From: JBNAVY01 sp049700195
GTDB taxonomy: Bacteria; Bacillota; Thermoanaerobacteria; Thermoanaerobacterales; Thermoanaerobacteraceae
NCBI GenBank assembly: GCA_049700195.1
Contig: JBNAVY010000026.1
Location: 1 to 26,682 of the forward strand
Direction of reading: 5' to 3'
DNA length: 26,682 nucleotides
A program made the position numbers and the translations under genes. Positions 7,830 to 15,780 of this stretch are shown here, one piece after another (position 1 is the stretch's first letter; each line of letters starts with the position of its first letter). Under the pieces are notes generated by a model. That model ran no database searches. It had not been told where the DNA came from and saw only the letters and a program-made list of their open reading frames with translations.

Positions 7830-9385
7830 ACAGCAAATTAAATCTTAATATGGATATTGTAAATAAAGCAAGAGAATCTGCCAGAAGGATAGCAGAAGAT
7901 ACACAGAATTTTATTGATATTCACACTACAGTCGCAGTTGAAAGAACTGTATGTAGGCTTCTTGGAATAGATGGAACTGATGATTTAGGTGTACCTCTTC
8001 CAAATGTTGTTGTAGATAATATAAAAAATGGAGGAGGCCTTTCACTTGGAGCAGCAGTATATTTAGGTAATGCAATGATTCATACAGGTCTTAATCCTCA
8101 GGAAATAGCAGAAAAGGTTGGGAAAAATGAACTTGATCTTACAAAAATCCCTATGGCGGATTTTTTTGAAGTAAAATTAATTATTCAAAATTTAGCTGCT
8201 AAAACTGTTGATATGATAAAGAAAAACAGAGAAAAAAGAGAAGAGCTGTTAAAAAAATATGGTGATAAAGAAGGACCATTACTTTATTTAATTGTTGCCA
8301 CAGGGAATATATATGAAGACATTATACAGGCGAAAGCTGCAGCAAGGCAGGGAGCAGATGTAATTGCTGTTATAAGAACAACTGGACAAAGTCTTTTAGA
8401 TTATGTTCCATATGGTGCTACAACTGAGGGTTTTGGAGGTACTTATGCTACGCAGGAAAATTTCAGATTGATGAGGAAAGCTTTAGATGAAGTTTCAGAG
8501 GAATTAAAAAGATATGTAAGACTTTGTAATTACTGCTCTGGACTTTGTATGCCAGAAATAGCTGCAATGGGAGCTTTTGAACGGCTTGATGTTATGCTGA
8601 ATGATGCTTTATATGGGATTCTTTTTAGAGATATTAATATGAAACGTACACTTATTGACCAGTATTTTTCCAGAATAATTAATGGTTTTGCTGGCGTTAT
8701 TATTAATACAGGTGAAGATAATTATTTAACTACATCTGATGCTTATGAAGAAGCTCATACTGTTTTAGCATCTCAACTTATAAATGAACAGTTTGCTTTG
8801 ATGGCAGGTCTTCCAGAAGAACAAATGGGTTTAGGCCATGCTTTTGAAATGAATCCCGATTTAAAAAATGGTTTTTTATATGAGTTAGCTCAAGCACAAA
8901 TGGCTAGAGAGATTTTCCCTAAAGCACCTTTAAAATATATGCCTCCAACGAAATTTATGACTGGTAATATTTTTAAAGGTCATGTACAAGATGCATTATT
9001 TAATATTGTAACGATTATGACAGGTCAAAAAATTCATTTATTAGGAATGTTAACAGAAGCAATACACACACCATTTATGTCTGACAGGGCTTTATCAATT
9101 GAAAATGCATCATATATTTTTAATAATATGAAAGATATAAGTGATGAGATATATTTTAAAGAAGATGGTATTATACAAAAAAGGGCTGATGAAGTATTAA
9201 GAAAAGCATATGAGCTTTTAAAAGATGTTGAGAAGGAAGGAATATTTAAAACTATAGAACAGGGGAAATTTGCAAATGTGAAAAGGCCGGTTGATGGTGG
9301 AAAAGGTTTAGAAGGTGTTGTTGAAAAAGACAAAAACTATTTTAATCCATTCATTGACTTGATGTTAAGGAGGGATAAACAATGA
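7826..9385 (+). CDS. kamD: Beta-lysine/D-lysine 5,6-aminomutase, alpha subunit
   Basis: The 519-residue large subunit of the adenosylcobalamin- and PLP-dependent mutase that turns L-beta-lysine into 3,5-diaminohexanoate. The length and motifs such as YVPYGATTEGFGGTYATQEN (about residues 193-212) and CNYCSGLCMPEIAAMGAFER (about 234-253) match the KamD family. It forms most of the barrel that holds the substrate, while the B12 domain is on KamE. The ATG follows GGAGGAGG closely and overlaps the kamC stop by 4 bases (ATGA). The same 4-base overlap links it to kamE, which suits equal synthesis of both subunits. Confidence 0.95.
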   Translation: MNSKLNLNMDIVNKARESARRIAEDTQNFIDIHTTVAVERTVCRLLGIDGTDDLGVPLPNVVVDNIKNGGGLSLGAAVYLGNAMIHTGLNPQEIAEKVGKNELDLTKIPMADFFEVKLIIQNLAAKTVDMIKKNREKREELLKKYGDKEGPLLYLIVATGNIYEDIIQAKAAARQGADVIAVIRTTGQSLLDYVPYGATTEGFGGTYATQENFRLMRKALDEVSEELKRYVRLCNYCSGLCMPEIAAMGAFERLDVMLNDALYGILFRDINMKRTLIDQYFSRIINGFAGVIINTGEDNYLTTSDAYEEAHTVLASQLINEQFALMAGLPEEQMGLGHAFEMNPDLKNGFLYELAQAQMAREIFPKAPLKYMPPTKFMTGNIFKGHVQDALFNIVTIMTGQKIHLLGMLTEAIHTPFMSDRALSIENASYIFNNMKDISDEIYFKEDGIIQKRADEVLRKAYELLKDVEKEGIFKTIEQGKFANVKRPVDGGKGLEGVVEKDKNYFNPFIDLMLRRDKQ

Positions 9386-10185
9386 GTGGGGGGCTTTATT
9401 CTACTGAGTCCAAATGTTATGACAAAACTTTGGATTTGACAAAGGTAAAACCATATGGAGATACTATGAATGACGGTAAAGTTCAGTTAAGCTTTACACT
9501 TCCAGTACCGGATGGAGAAAGAGGAGTAGAGGCAGCTAAACAATTAGCAATAAAAATGGGTTTAGAAAATCCTTTAGTTGTGTATCATAATCCATTGGAC
9601 GAAGAATTTACATTTTTTGTTTTATATGGTAGCCTTATTCATACTGTAGATTATACTTCAATCCATGTGGAAACTATTGATGTTAAGACTATGTCAATGG
9701 AAGAAACAGATCAATATATTAAAGAATATATTAAAAGAAAAATTGTGGTTGTTGGTGCAACTACCGGAAATGATGCTCACACTGTTGGAATAGACGCAAT
9801 AATGAACATGAAAGGTTATGCGGGGCATTATGGTCTTGAGCGGTATAGTATGATTGAAGCGCATAATCTAGGGAGCCAGGTGCCAAATGAAGAGTTTGTA
9901 AAAAAGGCAATAGAGTTAAAAGCAGATGTACTTCTTGTTTCACAGACTGTAACACAAAAAGATACGCATATTGATAATCTTACAAATCTTGTAGAACTTT
10001 TAGAAGCTGAAGGTATAAGAGATAAAATTATTTTAATATGCGGAGGGCCAAGAATAAGTCATGAGCTTGCAAAAGAACTTGGATATGATGCAGGTTTTGG
10101 GCCAGGGAAATATGCTGACGATGTTGCAACTTTTATGGTGACAGAAATAGTTAAAAGAGGTATTAAGGGTTTAGGCGCAAAATAA
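9382..10185 (+). CDS. kamE: Beta-lysine/D-lysine 5,6-aminomutase, beta subunit (B12-binding)
   Basis: The 267-residue beta subunit with the base-off/His-on cobalamin motif DAHTVG (Asp131, His133, Gly136) and Lys144, at the position of the lysine that holds PLP as a Schiff base in the C. sticklandii enzyme. It works with KamD in the second mutase step. The ATG overlaps the kamD stop and follows AAGGAGGG (9367-9374). It is the last gene of the operon, closed by a bidirectional terminator shared with the convergent permease. A supply of adenosylcobalamin must come from genes outside the window. Confidence 0.95.
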   Translation: MSGGLYSTESKCYDKTLDLTKVKPYGDTMNDGKVQLSFTLPVPDGERGVEAAKQLAIKMGLENPLVVYHNPLDEEFTFFVLYGSLIHTVDYTSIHVETIDVKTMSMEETDQYIKEYIKRKIVVVGATTGNDAHTVGIDAIMNMKGYAGHYGLERYSMIEAHNLGSQVPNEEFVKKAIELKADVLLVSQTVTQKDTHIDNLTNLVELLEAEGIRDKIILICGGPRISHELAKELGYDAGFGPGKYADDVATFMVTEIVKRGIKGLGAK

Positions 10186-10222
10186 AAATAAAAGACTGCA
10201 ACATTGCAGCCTTTTATTTTTA
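10185..10222. terminator. Bidirectional terminator between kamE and the permease gene
   Basis: The core stem is 10196-10200 with 10205-10209 (CTGCA/TGCAG). After one mismatch it extends through G10194-C10211 and an A-run/T-run (about 10184-10193 with 10212-10221). The flanking A and T runs make it work for both converging transcripts. Confidence 0.8.
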
Positions 10223-10239
10223 TTTATTTTAAGGAGATT

Positions 10240-11622
10240 TTAGCTTTTTTTAGGGTTTAGTACACTGTGATATCTGCCATACAAGAAGTAGATTACAAGA
10301 CCTGCAAGCATCCAAAGCCCAAATCTTATCCAAGTTACAATTGGAAGGCTTGCCATCAGATATAAGCTAAAAGCTGCAGTTAATGTTGCAACAACCCATA
10401 CAAAAGGCACACGGAATTTTCTTTCAGCATCTGGCATTTGTATTCTTAAGACTAATATTCCTACTGATACCAATACGAATACTGATAATGTACCTATATT
10501 ACAAAGTTCAATTATGATATCAAGGGGCAGAAATCCAGCTATAATTGCAGCAATGCCACTTGTAAGCAGTGTATTAATATATGGAGTTCTGTATTTTTTG
10601 TGAATATGAGAAAATACTTCAGGCAGAAGTCCATCTCTTGCCATAACCATAAATACTCTTATTTGTCCATATAATGTTATAATTAATGTTGAAATCATAC
10701 CAATTACTGCACCAGTTGCTACTAGAGCTGAACCCCAGTTTATTCCTATACTCATAAGTGCACCTGGTAATGCATTGTCCGGTATAATCTGTTTGAATGG
10801 AACCATACCAACAAGGACAAAAGCAACACTGATATATAATATTAAAATAATAATCATTGCTGCTGCTAGACCTAAAGGAACGTTACGTTTAGGTTCTATC
10901 GTTTCTTCTGCAGCAGTAGAAACAGCATCAAAGCCTATATATGCAAAAAATATTATTGCTGCACCAGACATAATTCCACTCCAACCATAAGGAGCAAAAG
11001 GTTTTAAATTTGACAAGTTTACATGGGAAATACCCAAAACAAGGAAAAGAAGGATAACCGCAATTTTAATAACAACTATTACGTTGTTTGTATTTGCACT
11101 TTCTCTTACTCCGACATATAATATATAAGCAACTATTGCTGTTATAAGAATAGCAGGTAAATCCATCATACCACCTGATATAGGTGCCTTAGTTATTATT
11201 TCTGGCAGTGAAATGCCAAAAGATTTTAAAAGGCCTACAAAAGTGCCTGACCATCCAGACGCAACAGCACTTGCTGACACAAGATATTCCAGAAGTAAGT
11301 CCCATCCAATAATCCAAGCTATTACTTCACCAAAAGCGACATAAGAGTAAGTATAAGTACTACCGGCGACAGGGAACATTGTTACCAATTCAGCAAATAT
11401 AAATGCAGCTAATGCAGCAGTTATACCTGCTATAATATAAGAAATTATAACACCAGGGCCTGCACGTAATGCACCTTCACCAGTTGCGACGAATATTCCT
11501 GTACCTACGACTGAACCAATAGCAAGAGCAGCAAGGTCAACAGCTTTTAACTTCTTATTTAAACCAGTATGTTCTGCTGCATCAAGAAGCTGACTAGCCG
11601 ACTTTTTCCTAAAAATATCCAT
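10240..11622 (-). CDS. APC-superfamily amino acid permease
   Basis: A 460-residue integral membrane protein with about 12 hydrophobic helices. The N-terminal GSVVGTGIFVATGEGA (about 36-51) is the substrate-site loop of TM1 in CAT/YfnA-type amino acid transporters, and AGSTYTYSYVAFGEV (about 88-102) follows in TM3. It imports an amino acid by proton or substrate coupling. Lysine is an attractive guess because the gene abuts the lysine-fermentation operon, but specificity cannot be read from sequence. The start ATG follows GGGGGAT on the - strand. Its leader has its own promoter and inverted repeats, and no lysine riboswitch was found there. Confidence 0.88.
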   Translation of the reverse strand: MDIFRKKSASQLLDAAEHTGLNKKLKAVDLAALAIGSVVGTGIFVATGEGALRAGPGVIISYIIAGITAALAAFIFAELVTMFPVAGSTYTYSYVAFGEVIAWIIGWDLLLEYLVSASAVASGWSGTFVGLLKSFGISLPEIITKAPISGGMMDLPAILITAIVAYILYVGVRESANTNNVIVVIKIAVILLFLVLGISHVNLSNLKPFAPYGWSGIMSGAAIIFFAYIGFDAVSTAAEETIEPKRNVPLGLAAAMIIILILYISVAFVLVGMVPFKQIIPDNALPGALMSIGINWGSALVATGAVIGMISTLIITLYGQIRVFMVMARDGLLPEVFSHIHKKYRTPYINTLLTSGIAAIIAGFLPLDIIIELCNIGTLSVFVLVSVGILVLRIQMPDAERKFRVPFVWVVATLTAAFSLYLMASLPIVTWIRFGLWMLAGLVIYFLYGRYHSVLNPKKS

Positions 11623-11716
11623 TTTTATCCCCCTATTTTTTGAAAATAATTTGAAATAAAAAATTAAAAATATCCTCCTAAGAAAACTTTACCCCCCCCT
11701 CTAGATTTTTTATAAA

Positions 11717-11746
11717 TATTGTTCTTTGTAAAAACAAGGAACAATA
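11717..11746. repeat. Inverted repeat in the permease leader
   Basis: Arms 11717-11729 and 11734-11746 surround an AAAA loop (ATTGTTC...GAACAAT outer part), with one imperfect pair. It is not followed by a T run on the - strand, so it is a leader hairpin or operator candidate, not a terminator. Confidence 0.55.
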
Positions 11747-11767
11747 ATAAGCAAAAGAAAGTTTAAT

Positions 11768-11785
11768 TTAACAAAGATTTGTTAA
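11768..11785. repeat. Perfect 8-bp inverted repeat, candidate operator
   Basis: TTAACAAA-GA-TTTGTTAA is a perfect dyad with a 2-bp centre, too tight for a good RNA loop and therefore more like a DNA-binding site. It lies about 40 nt downstream of the predicted permease transcription start. The binding protein is unknown. Confidence 0.5.
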
Positions 11786-11828
11786 TATAATTAAGCATGT
11801 AAACATATTCAAATATAATTTTAATATA

Positions 11829-11857
11829 ATTTTAAATTTATAAAAAAAGTTTGTCAA
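11829..11857 (-). promoter_or_regulatory. Promoter of the permease gene
   Basis: On the - strand, TTGACA (11857-11852) and TAAAAT (11834-11829) are separated by 17 nt, a near-consensus sigma-A promoter. Transcription would begin near 11822, leaving a leader of about 200 nt before the ATG at 11622. Confidence 0.75.
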
Positions 11858-11903
11858 GGTTTATTTTTTAGAAAAGATACAAAATTTTTATAACTAATTT
11901 TAT

Positions 11904-12782
11904 TTATACAAATAAAGTTCCTTTTGATATAATACACGCCGGTCCTCCAACTAATATTTTTATAGGGTTTTCTAAGATTCTGGCATATATTTTAGAAGGA
12001 CGATTTAAAGATTCTCCCTGAAGAATTAAATTAGGCCTATTTATATCTTTTATTACATTATGTTTATACAAATAATAGGTTAAGGCTCCATTTGCAGTTC
12101 CTGTTGCTGATTCTTCATTAATTCCGTACAAAGGAGCGAAATCTCGACAATTTGCTATTGCATCTGAAATATCAAGAGTAAAAACATGCAGGCTTACAGC
12201 ATCAAATTTTTTGGTAATCTCAGAGATTTTTTTATAATTTGGTTTAAGTTCTATAAGCGATTTTTTAGTTTTTAAAGGAACTAAGATGTCCCATAAACCA
12301 GTTGAAATAAGTTGGGGTTTTAAGTTATTATAATTTTGATCACCAATAAGTTCTGGATTAATACCAAGTGCTTGTGCCAAAGATTCTAAAATTTCTGAGC
12401 TATCAAGAATTTTACCTTCTTTAGGTGTTGCTTGTTCCATCATAACTCTGTCATTTTCTATGTATATAGGTAATTTTCCAGCATTTGAGTCCATTGTACA
12501 TATGGTTCCAGGTGTAAGTTTATCAAATTGTTTTAAAACTTCAAAAGATGCTATAGTAGCATGTCCACATAGGTTAACTTCTGATACTGGTGTAAAAAAA
12601 CGAACAGAATAATTTTTTTCTCCTGTTTTTTTTATAAATGCCGTTTCTGAATATCTTAGTTCTGCAGCTAAGTTTAGCATGTAATTTTTATCTATATTAT
12701 CTTTTTCTGTATATATAACTACACCTGCAGTGTTTCCTGCAAAACATTTATCAGTAAAAGCATCTACAATAAATAAATCCAT
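11904..12782 (-). CDS. PhzF-family isomerase/epimerase-like protein
   Basis: A protein of 292 residues with the diaminopimelate-epimerase-like fold of the PhzF family. It begins MDLFIVDAFTDKCFAGNTAGVV as family members do, has the catalytic glutamate in YSETAF (Glu46) and the phosphate/carboxylate loop ESATGTANGAL near the C-terminus. The physiological substrate of most such proteins is unknown, and the context (next to a permease) does not settle it. Two ATGs occur (12785, 12782). I chose 12782 because GGAGG (12793-12789) is 6 nt away. A longer frame upstream to 12833 has no ribosome site. No terminator is seen between it and the permease promoter. Confidence 0.88.
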   Translation of the reverse strand: MDLFIVDAFTDKCFAGNTAGVVIYTEKDNIDKNYMLNLAAELRYSETAFIKKTGEKNYSVRFFTPVSEVNLCGHATIASFEVLKQFDKLTPGTICTMDSNAGKLPIYIENDRVMMEQATPKEGKILDSSEILESLAQALGINPELIGDQNYNNLKPQLISTGLWDILVPLKTKKSLIELKPNYKKISEITKKFDAVSLHVFTLDISDAIANCRDFAPLYGINEESATGTANGALTYYLYKHNVIKDINRPNLILQGESLNRPSKIYARILENPIKILVGGPACIISKGTLFV

Positions 12783-12960
12783 CATATGCCTCCTTTTAAA
12801 TATAAAGTTTAACGAATAAATATAATATATCACAATATTATATTTTTTAAAAGTAAAAAAAGATATTTTTTAAAAAAAGGTTTGTATTTTAGAGGTTTTT
12901 ATAATTTTGCGTCGAATATACAAATATAGATATAAATGGGGAAGTACAAGAGGTGGAAAA

Positions 12961-13509
12961 ATGAAAAAATGGTATGTCATTTTTACAAGGCATGGATATG
13001 AAGATAAGGTAAAAAAGCTAATAAATAGGTATTTTTTTCGATACGATATAGATATAATTGTACCAAAGAAAAAAATAACTGAAAGAAAAAATGGGAAAAG
13101 CTCGGAAGTTGTCAAAAATATATTTCCAGGTTATGTTTTTGTAAATATAGAATTAAATAAAGAAATATATTATAAGTTTAAAGAATTGATGAGTTTTGCA
13201 TCTTTTTTAAAAGAAGATAGTAAGCCTGCTTCGGTTTTATATGATGAAATAAAGATTATTTTTAATCTTATAGGTAAAAATGATATGATTGAAATTTCTA
13301 AAGGAATAAATGTTGGAGGGAAAATAGAAATAATTGATGGACCTTTAAAGGGGTATGAAGGTCTTATATTAAAAATTGACAAACGAAAAGAGAGGGCAAA
13401 AATAAGACTTGATATTGCAAAACATACTAAAATAGTAGATGTAGGGTTACATATTATAAAGGGAAATGATAAAGAAAGTTCTGATATAGCAAATTTTAAA
13501 ATTTCCTGA
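12961..13509 (+). CDS. loaP: LoaP-type NusG paralog, transcription antitermination factor
   Basis: A 182-residue protein with the NusG N-terminal (NGN) domain starting KKWYVIFTRHGYEDKVKK, the IFPGYVFV core strand, and a C-terminal KOW motif IIDGPLKGYEGLILKID (about residues 121-137) followed by KRKERAKIRLDI. The last segment resembles the specialised LoaP family rather than housekeeping NusG, which is normally next to secE and ribosomal-protein genes, absent here. LoaP proteins promote read-through of terminators in long operons, often polysaccharide or natural-product clusters, and galU follows directly. The ATG at 12961 follows GAGGTGG. An upstream in-frame start at 12907 lacks a site. Confidence 0.83.
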   Translation: MKKWYVIFTRHGYEDKVKKLINRYFFRYDIDIIVPKKKITERKNGKSSEVVKNIFPGYVFVNIELNKEIYYKFKELMSFASFLKEDSKPASVLYDEIKIIFNLIGKNDMIEISKGINVGGKIEIIDGPLKGYEGLILKIDKRKERAKIRLDIAKHTKIVDVGLHIIKGNDKESSDIANFKIS

Positions 13510-13659
13510 TAAATATTAGAAAAATTTTCATACATATTTATTCTAGATTTATATTATTATTTTAAAAAATTTTAATTATAATTTATATTTAAAATGCATT
13601 TTATAGGTTTTTATATTTAATGTTGTAAAAACAGATTATAATACTGGGGGTAATTACAA

Positions 13660-14565
13660 ATGAGGATAAAAAAAGCAATAATACCTGCTGCAGGTCTTGG
13701 AACAAGGTTTTTACCTGCTACAAAGGCTCAGCCAAAAGAAATGCTGCCCATTGTTGATAAGCCAACTATACAGTACATCGTAGAAGAAGCGGTTGAGTCT
13801 GGTATTGAAGATATATTGATAATAACGGGTAGGAATAAAAGAGCAATAGAGGATCATTTTGATAAATCAATTGAATTAGAAATGGAACTTAAGAAAAAAG
13901 AAAAAAATGGACTTTTAGAATTAATTGAAGATATTACAAATATGGTTGATATACATTACATAAGGCAAAAGGAACCCAAAGGGTTAGGACATGCTATATA
14001 TTGTGCAAAAGCTTTTGTAGGTGATGAACCATTTGCAGTCCTTCTAGGAGATGATATTGTTGATGCACAGATTCCTGTATTAAAACAAATGATTGAAATT
14101 TATGAAAGATATAATTGTTCAATTATAGGAGTTCAGGAAGTACCTCATGAAGATGTAAGCAAATATGGTATTGTTGATGGTTCTTTAATTAATGAAAGGC
14201 TTTACCAAGTTAATAATTTGGTTGAAAAGCCAAAAAAACAAAATTCTCCATCTAATATTGCTATTTTAGGCAGATACATAATTACACCAAAGATATTTGA
14301 TATTTTAGAAAACACAGAGCCTGGAGCAGGAGGTGAGATACAGCTTACAGATGCTCTAAAAACTCTTTTAAATTATGAAGCAATTTACGCCTATAATTTT
14401 ATAGGCAAAAGATATGATGTAGGAGATAAGTTGGGTTATCTTATGGCAACTGTAGAATTTGCTCTAAAAAGGGAAGACTTAAAAGAACCTTTTTCTAAAT
14501 ACTTGCTAAGTATTGCTGAAAATTTAGATACTATATGCGATGAAGCAGCTGCTACGAAATATTAA
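13660..14565 (+). CDS. galU: UTP-glucose-1-phosphate uridylyltransferase
   Basis: Makes UDP-glucose from UTP and glucose-1-phosphate in the cytoplasm, for exopolysaccharide, teichoic acid or glycolipid synthesis. The 301-residue length is normal. The nucleotide loop AAGLGTRFLPATKAQPKEML (residues 10-29), the KEPKGLGHAI segment (about 108-117), the DD metal pair in LLGDDIVDAQ and NLVEKPK are all intact. The start ATG has GGGGGT (13645-13650) ahead. It lies 150 nt after loaP. The gap is very AT-rich with no strong hairpin, so the two may share a transcript. A terminator (14589-14630) closes the gene. Confidence 0.94.
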   Translation: MRIKKAIIPAAGLGTRFLPATKAQPKEMLPIVDKPTIQYIVEEAVESGIEDILIITGRNKRAIEDHFDKSIELEMELKKKEKNGLLELIEDITNMVDIHYIRQKEPKGLGHAIYCAKAFVGDEPFAVLLGDDIVDAQIPVLKQMIEIYERYNCSIIGVQEVPHEDVSKYGIVDGSLINERLYQVNNLVEKPKKQNSPSNIAILGRYIITPKIFDILENTEPGAGGEIQLTDALKTLLNYEAIYAYNFIGKRYDVGDKLGYLMATVEFALKREDLKEPFSKYLLSIAENLDTICDEAAATKY

Positions 14566-14588
14566 ATAAAAATAGATATGATATTTTA

Positions 14589-14630
14589 ATCCTGCCTTAA
14601 ATATATTTTAATGAAAGGCGGGATTTTTTT
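14589..14630 (+). terminator. galU terminator, overlapping the next gene's ribosome-binding site
   Basis: Stem 14589-14598 (ATCCTGCCTT region) pairs with 14615-14624 (AAGGCGGGAT) over 10 bp with one G-T pair. The loop is 16 nt and seven T follow (14624-14630). The 3' arm contains the GGCGGG that serves as Shine-Dalgarno for the gene starting at 14629. Confidence 0.75.
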
Positions 14631-15681
14631 GAATAAAGATAAATTAGCGGGGTTGAAAATAGCAGGAGCATATATAGGTACTGTTGTTGGTGCAGGGTTT
14701 GCCTCTGGTCAGGAAGTAATGCAATTTTTTGTATATCATGGTTTGAAAGGAATTTTTGGGCTTATTATTTCAGTTTGTATGTTTGTTTTTTATGGTTATG
14801 TAATTATGAAACTTGGCAAAAAATATAATGCATTATCACATGAAAAAGTTATAATGAAAGCAGGAGGAATTATATTTGGAAGAGCTATTGACTTTATTGT
14901 TACTTTCTTTTTATTTAGTGCTTTAGTTGCAATGTTTGCTGGGAGCAGTGCTGTTTTTACTGAACAATTTAATTTGCCAGATTATTTTGGTGGTATTGTT
15001 ATGGCAGTAATTTCAGTTATAACTGTTATAACAGGAATAGAAGGAGTTATAAATGCTATTTCTTTTGTTGTTCCTTTTTTACTTTTGAGCATATTTTTAA
15101 TTGGTTTTCTGATTTTTTTTCAATTTAAAATTACAGGTTTTGATCATGTGATTATATATCAGATACCTCCTGTAAGTAATTTTTTATTTTCAGGTTTTTT
15201 ATATGCTTCGTATAATCTTTTAATGTCTGTGGCTATTTTATCTCCTCTTGGAGTGAAATCAAAAGATAATTTTAATATTTTGTTAGGTTCATTATTAGGT
15301 GGTTTAGGTCTTGGTTCAGGTGCTTTTATAATATTTTACAGCATTTATGTAAATATGCCTGAATCATCTTTTTATCAGGTTCCAATGCTATTTATTGTAA
15401 GTAAATTTTCCTATACAGGGAAATACTTATATAGTCTTATATTATTATTAGAAATTTATACTACTGCAGTAAGTAATTTATATGGTTTTACTGCTCGAGT
15501 TTTTAAAACAAAGACTTTAGAGTACAAAATTTATGTAGTTATAACAGGGAGTATTGCCCTTGCTGCGAGCAAATTTGGATTTGACAGGATAGTACATTAT
15601 ATTTATCCGATTGCAGGTTATGCAGGTATATTTATGATTTTGGGATTAACATATGGATTTTTTAAAAATAAAGAATTTTAA
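14629..15681 (+). CDS. YkvI-type membrane protein, putative transporter
   Basis: About 350 residues with some ten hydrophobic helices. The first helix carries AGAYIGTVVGAGFASGQEVMQFF, whose GAGFASGQE core is typical of the YkvI group, distantly like LeuT-fold amino-acid permeases. The substrate is not known. I prefer the TTG start at 14629, 6 nt after AAGGCGGG (14615-14622). The in-frame ATG at 14611 has no ribosome site and would lie in the loop of the galU terminator. Expression must pass through or start inside that hairpin, an unusual arrangement. Confidence 0.8.
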   Translation: MNKDKLAGLKIAGAYIGTVVGAGFASGQEVMQFFVYHGLKGIFGLIISVCMFVFYGYVIMKLGKKYNALSHEKVIMKAGGIIFGRAIDFIVTFFLFSALVAMFAGSSAVFTEQFNLPDYFGGIVMAVISVITVITGIEGVINAISFVVPFLLLSIFLIGFLIFFQFKITGFDHVIIYQIPPVSNFLFSGFLYASYNLLMSVAILSPLGVKSKDNFNILLGSLLGGLGLGSGAFIIFYSIYVNMPESSFYQVPMLFIVSKFSYTGKYLYSLILLLEIYTTAVSNLYGFTARVFKTKTLEYKIYVVITGSIALAASKFGFDRIVHYIYPIAGYAGIFMILGLTYGFFKNKEF

Positions 15682-15711
15682 AATATATTTTTAATTATAA
15701 TTTTGTAGATT

Positions 15712-15744
15712 TATGTCGAATTTTTTTTTGTTATATGTTAAAAT
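15712..15744 (+). promoter_or_regulatory. Candidate promoter with Spo0A-box-like -35 region
   Basis: TATGTCGAA (15712-15720) contains the 0A-box core TGTCGAA. The -10 is TAAAAT (15739-15744) with an upstream TG, giving an extended -10. The box overlaps the -35 position, the layout of Spo0A-activated sigma-A promoters. It precedes the DUF2225 gene. Binding is not shown. Confidence 0.5.
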
Positions 15745-15780
15745 ATTATTATTAATATATATTGTGACGGAGGTGTGAAC

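Noticed and set aside
11623..11822. Second lysine riboswitch before the permease
   Set aside because: None of the conserved L-box strings or a matching P1 helix could be found in the leader.
12870..13115. Open frame on the - strand opposite loaP
   Set aside because: It overlaps a well-supported NusG-type gene in the opposite direction and has no ribosome site.
13637..13642. TATAAT as galU -10
   Set aside because: The start site would fall in the ribosome site and there is no -35 at a usable distance.
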